A stretch of 41,570 nucleotides of DNA, taken from positions 1-41,570 of the forward strand of contig QCQM01000005.1 of the NCBI GenBank assembly GCA_003212195.1. The letters are read 5' to 3'. Below, in pieces: positions 8,929 to 16,750 of this stretch; position 1 is the stretch's first letter, and the number at the start of each line of letters is the position of its first letter. Made by a program: the position numbers and the translations under genes. This DNA comes from Prochlorococcus sp. AG-449-O05 (GTDB lineage: Bacteria > Cyanobacteriota > Cyanobacteriia > PCC-6307 > Cyanobiaceae). Below the pieces are notes generated by a model. The model saw only the letters and a program-made list of their open reading frames with translations. It ran no database searches and was not told the DNA's origin.

Positions 8929-9699
8929 ATGAAAGAAATTGGAGAGATAAAATCAAATATTTATAAAATAGCTGCTGTTACAGATAGAGGGCAAAGATTA
9001 AATAAATTAATTTCTCCTATGTATGAGGAAAAAGCTAATGAAATGAATGAATTTATTGATGCTCTTAAAGACTTTAATTTTGAAATATCAGAAAAATTGT
9101 TGTCTGGAGAGTGGGAATTGATTTTTTCTAATGTTGAATTATTTCGAAGTTCTCCTTTCTTCCTTGCTATTGAAAAGGCATTAAATGATGAATTCAAAAG
9201 TAATCTTTTTTTTAAATTACATCAATTGCAAGTAGGATCCTTTGGCATATCAACTATTGGGAGAATTGCTCAAAAGATTGATTTTGACAAAAAAGAATTT
9301 ATATCTACTTTTGACACTACAATATTTGGGCTCACAACAATTCCTATCTTAGGTTGGTTCAAACTATTGCCTACTTTTGGTGGAAGAGTAATAACCCTAG
9401 CAAGTGATTTAGTTTTAAGAAATAATTTACTTGATATGAACTTACAAAAGACAAAAGTTTCCAAAGTTGATGGACTTAATAAGATTCCATTTTTTAGTGA
9501 ATTACTTATGGATAGATGGTATCCAGTTAAAGAGGTATGGAATAAGTTACCTTGGAATAAAGAATCGCCAAATTGCCAGGTTTCAATTATATACTTAGAC
9601 GATGAAATGAGAATAATGCAGGATATGTATGGGTCTATTTTTATTTATATAAGGCCTTCAATTTCCTTGTTGAATTCAAATACAATATCTAATGATTAA
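8929..9699 (+). CDS. PAP/fibrillin family protein
   Basis: LLSGEWELIFSNVELFRSSPFFLAIE, GRVITLASD, C-terminal YLDDEMRIMQDMYGSIFIYIR. Confidence 0.75.
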   Translation: MKEIGEIKSNIYKIAAVTDRGQRLNKLISPMYEEKANEMNEFIDALKDFNFEISEKLLSGEWELIFSNVELFRSSPFFLAIEKALNDEFKSNLFFKLHQLQVGSFGISTIGRIAQKIDFDKKEFISTFDTTIFGLTTIPILGWFKLLPTFGGRVITLASDLVLRNNLLDMNLQKTKVSKVDGLNKIPFFSELLMDRWYPVKEVWNKLPWNKESPNCQVSIIYLDDEMRIMQDMYGSIFIYIRPSISLLNSNTISND

Positions 9700-9829
9700 T
9701 TAAAAACTGAATAATAATTTTGTAATTTATAGAAAAAACTATTAAAAATTTATTTTAAAGATTAATTAATAAAAACATCTCACATCTTAAATACAAATAG
9801 GTTATGTTCATGATGAACATTTTTTTATT

Positions 9830-10144
9830 ATGCTTAGAAATCAAGAAAAAAATTCTGTAGTTAGAGGAATATTCCTAGTAGGAGGTTGGGGCTTAGGTCT
9901 AGATAGATTTTACGAAGGAGATAAAAAAGGTGGCTTTTTATCAATCATTGGTTGGAGTATCACATTTTTTAGCTTTATCTTTCTTAAATGTTCAGGTTAT
10001 GAATATGTTGAGGGTGTGAAAAATTATTCAAATTATTCCCCTAACCCTTTAATAGTATTACCTTTACTGGCAGGAGCATATGGTGGCTTTCTAATAATTA
10101 AGAAGGCATTTAGATTAGCAAAACAATTTGAGAATGCTGAATAA
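9830..10144 (+). CDS. TM2-domain-like membrane protein
   Basis: GGWGLGLDRFYEGDKKGGFLSIIGW resembles the TM2 motif. Confidence 0.55.
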   Translation: MLRNQEKNSVVRGIFLVGGWGLGLDRFYEGDKKGGFLSIIGWSITFFSFIFLKCSGYEYVEGVKNYSNYSPNPLIVLPLLAGAYGGFLIIKKAFRLAKQFENAE

Positions 10145-10162
10145 TACTACCAGCAGTTAAAT

Positions 10163-10324
10163 TCAAGATAATAATCCAGATCCTTTCAAATAAAATTTAA
10201 ATAAAAGAATTACTAAAAGGTTTACTATTGCTAGGGCTACTAAGCCATTTCTGTTTTTTACATCTAATTTTTTAACTAAATTAGAAAGATAAATGACTGG
10301 ATTTTCTGGCTCTTTATTATCCAA
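10163..10324 (-). CDS. 53-aa single-TM mini-protein (TTG start)
   Basis: Manual translation (M)DNKEPENPVIYLSNLVKKLDVKNRNGLVALAIVNLLVILLFKFYLKGSGLLS. Confidence 0.4.
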   Translation of the reverse strand: MDNKEPENPVIYLSNLVKKLDVKNRNGLVALAIVNLLVILLFKFYLKGSGLLS

Positions 10325-10420
10325 ATTTTATTTAAATATTAATTTGACAAGAAAATATCACAGTTTCAATTTAGGAATCAAAATTGTAAAGATGAATATC
10401 CAAAAAGAAATAAATAATTT

Positions 10421-10795
10421 CTAACCCATAATTCCTGCATTTCTTAAAAACGCTTTACCCATATTGCCAATTACAAAAAATAGGGACAAATTAATTAAAA
10501 GGACTATTAGTAATGCCAACATTTTATAGTTTGGATTAGTTGAAATGCCATCAAATCCATTATTAAGAAATCTTTTAAAAAGTGATTTGTCGATTTTTAG
10601 TTTTTGTTGCTCAGAATCAAGGTTAACTTTCTCATTTGAAGAATCTTGATTACTTGCTTTCTCTAGAAATTCTGTAAATGCTTTAACATTTTCTTCTTTT
10701 TTATTCCCCTCATTAAGATCTTTATTGTCTTCATTCAAATTGGGGGACGATTCGATTGAATTATTTTCCTCAGGATTAAGTTTTGAATCTTCCAA
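10421..10795 (-). CDS. hypothetical C-tail-anchored membrane protein
   Basis: Acidic low-complexity N-terminus, TM near C-terminus. Confidence 0.55.
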   Translation of the reverse strand: MEDSKLNPEENNSIESSPNLNEDNKDLNEGNKKEENVKAFTEFLEKASNQDSSNEKVNLDSEQQKLKIDKSLFKRFLNNGFDGISTNPNYKMLALLIVLLINLSLFFVIGNMGKAFLRNAGIMG

Positions 10796-10828
10796 ATTAG
10801 TAGTGAATGCTAGGAGTATATTACACCA

Positions 10829-10940
10829 TAAAAAAAACCCACTCGATCTATTGAAGAGAGGGTTAGCTAAGATTAAAGTTCCTTAATTGATAATAATTTA
10901 TTTTTATTAAATTTGCGGTAGGAGGTTAATGAAGTTTTAA
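10829..10940 (-). ncRNA. candidate small RNA ending at the 10836-10864 terminator
   Basis: TATAAT -10 element on minus strand at 10951-10946, terminator about 100 nt downstream, no ORF recognised between. Confidence 0.4.
10836..10864 (-). terminator. Rho-independent terminator (minus strand)
   Basis: AACCCTCTC-loop-GAGTGGGTT stem (one mismatch) followed by a run of 8 T on the minus strand. Confidence 0.65.
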
Positions 10941-10974
10941 TTTAGATTATATTCAAGGTTATTTTTTAATACAT

Positions 10975-11181
10975 ATGTTAGATTCAAATACTAAAAAAGC
11001 ATGTAAAGATGATCCTTCAATACGAGAAATTAAAATTAGAAATATAGAACATGCTATTGAACAAGCAGAATTGATGTTAAAAGAATCAAAAATGACCCAA
11101 GAAGAATTAATCTTCTTAAAAAGAAAAATATCAGACTCAAGACAGGATTTAGAGATACTTTATTTAATGAAGATTCAATGA
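10975..11181 (+). CDS. hypothetical small protein
   Basis: 68-aa ORF, predicted helical. Confidence 0.45.
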   Translation: MLDSNTKKACKDDPSIREIKIRNIEHAIEQAELMLKESKMTQEELIFLKRKISDSRQDLEILYLMKIQ

Positions 11182-11297
11182 ATATAAATTTGTTAATCCT
11201 TTAAAAGGATTTAATTTTTGCAAAGAAAATTAATTTGTATATTTGAAGACTTATAAAGTTTAAAGGGAATGTAAAAATTTACATAAAAATTTAAGTT

Positions 11298-11399
11298 ATG
11301 TCTAAAAATAATTTATATATACCTTTAAAGGTTGTTCCATATATCTTTATTTCAATTACTGCTATTGCAATAACAGCAGCTACATATGTAATTACTTAG
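11298..11399 (+). CDS. 33-aa single-TM mini-protein
   Basis: Manual translation MSKNNLYIPLKVVPYIFISITAIAITAATYVIT. Confidence 0.5.
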   Translation: MSKNNLYIPLKVVPYIFISITAIAITAATYVIT

Positions 11400-11550
11400 T
11401 TCTATCTGGTCTATAAAAGTTTTTAGATATTAAATAAATTAAAAAATTTGTAATTACTTATTATGTGAATAAAGTCAAAATAGCAATTTTTACAATTATG
11501 ATATTTCTCTTATTGGGATTAAAAAATTAATTTATATAACTCAAGTTAGA

Positions 11551-11764
11551 GATTTAAAAATAAAGATGAACTAATCTTAAATAAATCTATACTTGTTTTA
11601 AATGAATGCTTCGATCTAGAAAATAAATAAACACTCTTGTTAAATCAATTAAATTAATTGAGTATTGCTTAGAGGAATATGGATATAAAAACTGATTTCA
11701 AAACTTGAATGATGAATTTCCTCAATACTCCACTATTATGCAAAAAAAAGTTTCTGAGAAATAA
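11551..11764 (+). pseudogene. candidate decayed small-protein gene
   Basis: Frame 1 RFKNKDELILNKSILVLNECFDLENK* then shifted frame TLVKSIKLIEYCLEEYGYKN*FQNLNDEFPQYSTIMQKKVSEK* (11633-11764) with an in-frame TGA at 11693. Confidence 0.35.
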
Positions 11765-11825
11765 TCTTTTTATGTTCCATAATTTTTTGTTATTCATAAT
11801 AATTTCCTAATTTAATTTTTTTAAA

Positions 11826-12233
11826 ATGACTAAAGTGAAATGTTCTTATCTAGGAAATCTAAACTGTGAGGCTATTCATCTACAATCTGGAAGTTTTATT
11901 AGAACTGATGCACCTTTAGATCACTGCGGTAAAGGTGAAAGTTTTTCCCCAACTGATTTATTAGCCACATCTCTAGGCACTTGCCTGCTAACCATAATGG
12001 CAATCAAATCCAAATCGAAAGGATTTGATTTGAAAGGTATATATTTAAATATTGAAAAAGTAATGACACAAAATAGCGAGAGGAAGATAAAAGAACTAAT
12101 AATAGATATTTTCATACCAGAGAGTACTTCTAATGAAACTATTGATTTTTTGAAAAAAGCTTCCAAAGAATGTCCAGTTACAAGAAATTTATCTCAAGAA
12201 ATAGATATTAAAATTAGTTGGCATCATGAATAA
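11826..12233 (+). CDS. OsmC family protein
   Basis: GGKGE-like SFSPTDLLATSLGTCLLTIMAIKSK and ECPVTRNLS motifs. Confidence 0.9.
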   Translation: MTKVKCSYLGNLNCEAIHLQSGSFIRTDAPLDHCGKGESFSPTDLLATSLGTCLLTIMAIKSKSKGFDLKGIYLNIEKVMTQNSERKIKELIIDIFIPESTSNETIDFLKKASKECPVTRNLSQEIDIKISWHHE

Positions 12234-12263
12234 ATCTCAAACATAGTAATTACATAAAAAATA

Positions 12264-12374
12264 ATGAAATACTTTATTGGAATAATCATTCTTTTATTTG
12301 GAATATATATAATCACAGACTTGGCATTAAAGACTAGGTATACAAGGAAAAGACTTTCAAAAGGAAAAAAATAA
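12264..12374 (+). CDS. 36-aa single-TM mini-protein
   Basis: Manual translation MKYFIGIIILLFGIYIITDLALKTRYTRKRLSKGKK. Confidence 0.45.
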   Translation: MKYFIGIIILLFGIYIITDLALKTRYTRKRLSKGKK

Positions 12375-12449
12375 ATCCTTTAAATTTTAATATTGCAGAT
12401 TAAGGAAATAGACTTATATATTTGCAATAAATTAAGGCATATTTTAGTT

Positions 12450-12734
12450 TTATTTTTTTACTATTTTTTGGTCAATCAAACTAATCAAAGGGATCATGAA
12501 ATTTACATTTATTCCAACAGTGCACCATGTATAAATAATAAGAAAAAATATTTTTATAAATAAATTAGGAGGTAAGGTGAAAAATATTTTTAAAAACCCT
12601 CCAATGAATAATACTAATATTCCAATTTGGAAAAGACCTTTGATTATCCATTTAAGTCCATTTTTTTTAATGTTTATATAAAACCAGAAAAAAACAAAAC
12701 TAGATAACAATAAATATATAAAATTTATGATCAT
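12450..12734 (-). CDS. hypothetical membrane protein
   Basis: 94-aa ORF with about three hydrophobic segments. Confidence 0.5.
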   Translation of the reverse strand: MIINFIYLLLSSFVFFWFYINIKKNGLKWIIKGLFQIGILVLFIGGFLKIFFTLPPNLFIKIFFLIIYTWCTVGINVNFMIPLISLIDQKIVKK

Positions 12735-12861
12735 CTTTTTAGAGAAAATCTAATAAATTTGCCATTATCAAGGCATGATGACAATTATCACTTTTTTATC
12801 TGCTAATTTTTTTTAAAAATGGAAAAGTTATACAAAAAACAATAAAAACAAATTATTTTTT

Positions 12862-13257
12862 TTACTTTTTATCTTGAAACATTTTCAATTTTAGTAAATC
12901 AACTCTTTTTTGATTCACTCCCAAATCACTTTCTCCAACTCTTGATTCTGATCTTATTGATAAGATGTTTGATTCAGGTAGAAAGGATACTTCTAAGTCG
13001 TCTACATACTTCATCCATTTACTGGTTGCCTCAGCATGAAGATAATCGCCATCAATTTCTACAATCTCAGTTCTTGGAGTGTTTTCGATAAATGTTTTAA
13101 TCTCTTCAAAAGGTTTCTCAATATTGTTTACCTCCCATTCTTCTCGTACACAATGAGCAATCTCTACACAAGGTTTTAGTTCTATATGTGAGGCAAATGA
13201 TGAAGAAGGGAATAAAAAGCTTGAACAAATTAAAATTGCAAAAAAAAGTATTTGCAT
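12862..13257 (-). CDS. DUF1499 family exported protein
   Basis: Signal peptide; CVREEW..., YLHAEATSKWMKYVDDLEVSFLPESNILSIRSESRVGESDLGVNQKRV. Confidence 0.8.
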   Translation of the reverse strand: MQILFFAILICSSFLFPSSSFASHIELKPCVEIAHCVREEWEVNNIEKPFEEIKTFIENTPRTEIVEIDGDYLHAEATSKWMKYVDDLEVSFLPESNILSIRSESRVGESDLGVNQKRVDLLKLKMFQDKK

Positions 13258-13386
13258 TTACAGAAGAATTTAACGACTCATAATCTAACGAATCCAATTA
13301 CAAATTTGTAATGAAAACCTAATTATTTTGGAAGAAAGCATATATGTTTTTATATTCAGAATTTAATATGTATTTCTAATAATCCC

Positions 13387-13476
13387 CAAAAAAAAAGATC
13401 CCTCAGAGAGAGATCCTTTTAAAATCGATTTATATCAAGTGTTTCCTTGTTTCCACTGAAATAAATCAATTCCTCC
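13387..13476 (-). ncRNA. Yfr2-5 family small RNA
   Basis: Minus strand: ATTGATTTAT-TTCAGTGGAAACAAGGAAACACTTGAT-ATAAATCGAT stem with the two GGAAACA motifs overlapping its loop, then GGATCTCTCTCTGAGGGATCTTTTTTTTT terminator. Confidence 0.8.
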
Positions 13477-13554
13477 TACACACAATATCAATATCACACC
13501 TAAATTCAAAATATGTAATGCTTAATAGACCTCTATCTTAACTGTCACATGGCA

Positions 13555-13662
13555 AAAATACAAAAAGTACTCAAACATCGAAGTAGAGTACTTTTAAATT
13601 TATCAGAAAAAAGTGTGTGAGGAGTTTCTGATGTATTTAATCTACTCCGTAGGTAATTTAAA
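13555..13662 (-). ncRNA. candidate small RNA with Yfr1-core loop
   Basis: Minus strand: 8-bp stem ATCAGAAA/TTTCTGAT displaying CTCCTCACACACTTT, then AAAAGTACTC/GAGTACTTTT terminator with T-rich tail; TATACT -10 at 13675-13670. Confidence 0.5.
13563..13595 (-). terminator. Rho-independent-like terminator
   Basis: Perfect 10-bp stem 13563-13572 / 13586-13595; TGTATTTTT follows on minus strand. Confidence 0.5.
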
Positions 13663-13748
13663 AGGCTACAGTATAAATTACTAATTATTTAAATCTTTCA
13701 AAAAAATTGGGCGTTGATGAAAAAAATAATAATAAACATAAAAAATTC

Positions 13749-13895
13749 ATGAAAAGCATATACAAAAAAATCATTTTTATTATTTCGGCAATTGCTCTTT
13801 TTTCAGTAATAGTGGGTGTTGTCAAATATTCGCTAACTTATATTGAAAATAATCCCGAAAAATACTTACCTACACAAAAGCAAGACAAAAATTAA
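13749..13895 (+). CDS. small single-TM protein
   Basis: MKSIYKKIIFIISAIALFSVIVGVVKYSLTYIENNPEKYLPTQKQDKN; internal ATG of ORF 13707-13895. Confidence 0.5.
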   Translation: MKSIYKKIIFIISAIALFSVIVGVVKYSLTYIENNPEKYLPTQKQDKN

Positions 13896-13960
13896 GTATA
13901 AATTCACTTCAAAAAATCTATAAAGTGTCTTAAATATGTTTTACATAGACAGGTTGAGTC

Positions 13961-14104
13961 ATGAAAATCAAAAATACTTCAGCTCTTAATCAGAATAATA
14001 TTCATTTAAATCAATTTAAGAATAAGCATAAATATAAAATACTTGAGAATTACTGGAAGAAAAGAAAGAAAGAATGTGAAAAAAATCTATCAAAATTTTG
14101 CTAA
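13961..14104 (+). CDS. 47-aa basic mini-protein
   Basis: Manual translation MKIKNTSALNQNNIHLNQFKNKHKYKILENYWKKRKKECEKNLSKFC. Confidence 0.4.
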   Translation: MKIKNTSALNQNNIHLNQFKNKHKYKILENYWKKRKKECEKNLSKFC

Positions 14105-14113
14105 CAGATAATT

Positions 14114-14362
14114 ATGAATTTTATTTTTTCTTTTTTATTAGCATCTGTTATGTGGGTCCAAGTTCCACAGTGGGAAGCTGACTGGTCAAAATGTGCTGTA
14201 GATGTTCCCGATTCATCATGTCACTGGTACGTAGCTGCTCCCGATAATACTTTTGGGGAAGGATTTAATTGGGAAAACGCTCCTTGGTTTGATGCTAATG
14301 GATTACAGGATGTAGCAAAAATTGAGAAAGAATCTGTAGTAGAAAAACTTCAAAATAACTAA
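14114..14362 (+). CDS. hypothetical exported protein
   Basis: Hydrophobic N-terminus; Trp-rich PQWEADWSKCAVDVPDSSCHWYVAAPDNTFGEGFNWENAPWFD. Confidence 0.6.
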   Translation: MNFIFSFLLASVMWVQVPQWEADWSKCAVDVPDSSCHWYVAAPDNTFGEGFNWENAPWFDANGLQDVAKIEKESVVEKLQNN

Positions 14363-14445
14363 AGTTTCTATTTCATCAATTAACTTTTAAAAGTATTTAA
14401 ATCTAGTTGCTTAGTGGTTAACTTTTGATTAATTAAAAAATTTTT

Positions 14446-14592
14446 ATGCGTTTCAAAGTAAGTCTCAAAAAAAATGGAAAGGAATTTGATGAAGTTGTCA
14501 TAGCTAATAATAAAAAAGAGGCCATGGAAGTAGCTTTAAAAAACAATCCAGAAGCTCAAGCATTAAACTCCGATTGGACATTTAAGATTTAA
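14446..14592 (+). CDS. 48-aa small protein
   Basis: Manual translation MRFKVSLKKNGKEFDEVVIANNKKEAMEVALKNNPEAQALNSDWTFKI. Confidence 0.55.
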   Translation: MRFKVSLKKNGKEFDEVVIANNKKEAMEVALKNNPEAQALNSDWTFKI

Positions 14593-15378
14593 TTATTTGC
14601 GAAGTTTAGGAATCAAAAGAGATGCAACACAAATAACACTAATTGCAGGTCCAGGCGACAAATTAAAGACTATAGAGAGAATAAAGCCCAGAAGTGAGAT
14701 ACATAATCCAAAAAATGAAGACCTCATCATTGCAATTCTTAAACTATGAGCCTTATTAAGCCCTAACAGTGTTGGGGTAGAAAGAAGAGCAATAACAAGA
14801 ATTACTCCCACTGCTGACATTGAACTAACAATTACTAATGCAGTTGTAAAACTCAAAGCAAGATTTAATAAAGAAACGTTTATACCACTCGCGGATGCAC
14901 CTTCTGGATCCAATCCCACATAAACAACCTTTTCATATCCAAAAGTCATTAAAAGTATAAATACTAAAAAAGCAATTATTGTTCTCAGTAAATCTCCAAA
15001 ATTTGCTGTCAATAAATCGCCAAATAATACTGCCTCCAAATCAATCCTTATTCCGAGTAAAGGGATTATAAGGACCCCAAATCCAAGCATTCCAGCGAGA
15101 ATAGTATTCATAACTGCTTCATAATTTTCACTTTTTCTATTAGTTAAACTTTCCGCAATTACTGAGCCCAAAAGACCACTTATAACACCACCAATTGAGG
15201 GGTGAATTCCAAGCGCTAATGCGAGAGCAAGTCCAGGCAATACACAATGAGAGATTAAATTAACTTGTAATAATCTCTTATGAGTGATTAATACAGTTCC
15301 CATAGCTGGGCATAAAATCCCAGAGAATATAGTTATTATTAATGGAACCAGCCACCAGTTGTTATTAATAAAAGACAT
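14593..15378 (-). CDS. znuB: zinc/manganese-type ABC transporter permease
   Basis: ABC-3 permease: LITHKRLLQVNLISHCVLPGLALALALGIHPSIGGVISG, VGVILVIALLSTPTLLG. Confidence 0.9.
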   Translation of the reverse strand: MSFINNNWWLVPLIITIFSGILCPAMGTVLITHKRLLQVNLISHCVLPGLALALALGIHPSIGGVISGLLGSVIAESLTNRKSENYEAVMNTILAGMLGFGVLIIPLLGIRIDLEAVLFGDLLTANFGDLLRTIIAFLVFILLMTFGYEKVVYVGLDPEGASASGINVSLLNLALSFTTALVIVSSMSAVGVILVIALLSTPTLLGLNKAHSLRIAMMRSSFFGLCISLLGFILSIVFNLSPGPAISVICVASLLIPKLRK

Positions 15379-15395
15379 TATTCGAATGATTCGGT

Positions 15396-15830
15396 ATGAT
15401 CAAAAATACGGGACAAAAAAAGATTTCGGAAACAATGGTAACTAAGTCTGACATTACCAAAAGACAAGAACAACTTCTTGAAGAACTTAATAAATGCGAG
15501 GATGAATTGACTGGTCAAGAGTTGCATAGACAATTGATAGAAAGCGGAAAGGCTATGGGACTGACGACTGTTTATAGGAATCTTCAAGTTCTGATAAAGC
15601 ATGGCTTAATACGTTCTAGACATCTCCCAACTGGAGAGGTTCTGTACACTCCCGTAGATAGAGATATTCATCATTTGACCTGTGTTCAATGTGGTGAGAC
15701 ATCAAAAATGGAAGGATGCCCGGTAAAAGATATTCATACACCCAAAACAAATCCAAAGAAATTCCAATTGTTGTTTCATACCCTCGAATATTTCGGGCTT
15801 TGCCAAAACTGTTATCAAGCTCAGAATTAA
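15396..15830 (+). CDS. zur: Fur-family regulator, probably Zur
   Basis: GLTTVYRNLQVLIKHGLI, HHLTCVQCGETSKMEGC, FGLCQNCY; embedded in znu locus. Confidence 0.88.
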   Translation: MIKNTGQKKISETMVTKSDITKRQEQLLEELNKCEDELTGQELHRQLIESGKAMGLTTVYRNLQVLIKHGLIRSRHLPTGEVLYTPVDRDIHHLTCVQCGETSKMEGCPVKDIHTPKTNPKKFQLLFHTLEYFGLCQNCYQAQN

Positions 15831-15843
15831 AAAGGAACATTCT

Positions 15844-16614
15844 CTAATCACAGAAATTATTTTCGTTTATAGAGCTAATGTTTATTGCCTCTAATTTATC
15901 TTGTATTTGGTCAGGACTACCAACTGCCAAAACACTTTTATCAAGAACGATTACTTGATCATAGTTATTTAAAGAATCGCCCCAATCATGGCTACTTACG
16001 AGCAAAGAAAGTCCGGCATCGGCAAGTTGACGAACAATTTTAAGAAAATCCTCCTTTGCAGGTGGGTCCAAAGCTGCACAAGGTTCATCTAAAAGAAATA
16101 TTTTTGCCGGGGACATAAGAGTTTTTGCTAATAGAGCTCTTTGCTGCTGTCCTCCTGAAAGAGAATCGAGTCTTCTATTCGCCAAACTTGCAATGCCTAC
16201 TCTCTGCATTGTCGCCTCTAATTCACAACATTTATTAATCCAAGAATTAGGATATGCTAGAAGAGTCTTAATTTGAAATGGGTTATTACTTCTTGATTTT
16301 GAATACTTTATTTGACCAAGAGATACCAATTTTTCAACTGTGATGGGGAACTTCCAATTCATAGAACTTCTTTGAGGCATAAGTGCCACAAGAGCTCTAG
16401 ATCTATATAAATTTTCACCATCAATTTTTATTTCGCCTTTATCTGGAGTATTTTGTCCTTGCAAAATTCTCAAAAGAGTTGATTTACCTGCGCCATTTGG
16501 GCCAACTAACGCTGTTAGAGTTCCAGGTTTAATCTCAACCGATACCTTATTCAAAACTGGCTTACTTTTTTTTGCGTATGCAAAGGTTAAATTTTCAGCG
16601 ACTAAAGTAGCCAT
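15844..16614 (-). CDS. znuC: zinc ABC transporter ATP-binding protein
   Basis: Walker A GPNGAGKST, LSGGQQQRALLAKTL, FLLDEPCAALDP. Confidence 0.9.
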   Translation of the reverse strand: MATLVAENLTFAYAKKSKPVLNKVSVEIKPGTLTALVGPNGAGKSTLLRILQGQNTPDKGEIKIDGENLYRSRALVALMPQRSSMNWKFPITVEKLVSLGQIKYSKSRSNNPFQIKTLLAYPNSWINKCCELEATMQRVGIASLANRRLDSLSGGQQQRALLAKTLMSPAKIFLLDEPCAALDPPAKEDFLKIVRQLADAGLSLLVSSHDWGDSLNNYDQVIVLDKSVLAVGSPDQIQDKLEAINISSINENNFCD

Positions 16615-16652
16615 TAATTAATCTTTTAAAAAAGTCACTTTACAAGCTTACC

Positions 16653-16675
16653 AATAATACAAGTTGCGTATTATT
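16653..16675. promoter_or_regulatory. inverted repeat upstream of znuC, candidate operator
   Basis: AATAATAC-N7-GTATTATT in the znuC/znuA divergent intergenic region. Confidence 0.4.
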
Positions 16676-16713
16676 TTCATAACATTTGATACCTTCACTT
16701 GTCAGAGATAATG

Positions 16714-16730
16714 AAAATGATTATCATTTT
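16714..16730. promoter_or_regulatory. candidate Zur box upstream of znuA
   Basis: 17-bp palindrome AAAATGAT-T-ATCATTTT, similar to known Zur-box TGATAATNATTATCA-type sites. Confidence 0.65.
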
Positions 16731-16750
16731 TAAGTATTTAATTATTTTTC

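Noticed and set aside
11655-11735. Inverted repeat gagtattg...caatactc
   Set aside because: Imperfect, long loop, and lies within coding-like pseudogene fragments; probably coincidence
15378-15602. 74-aa minus ORF inside zur
   Set aside because: Antisense shadow of a clear Fur-family gene
15616-15840. 74-aa minus ORF inside zur
   Set aside because: Antisense shadow of zur; no recognisable motif
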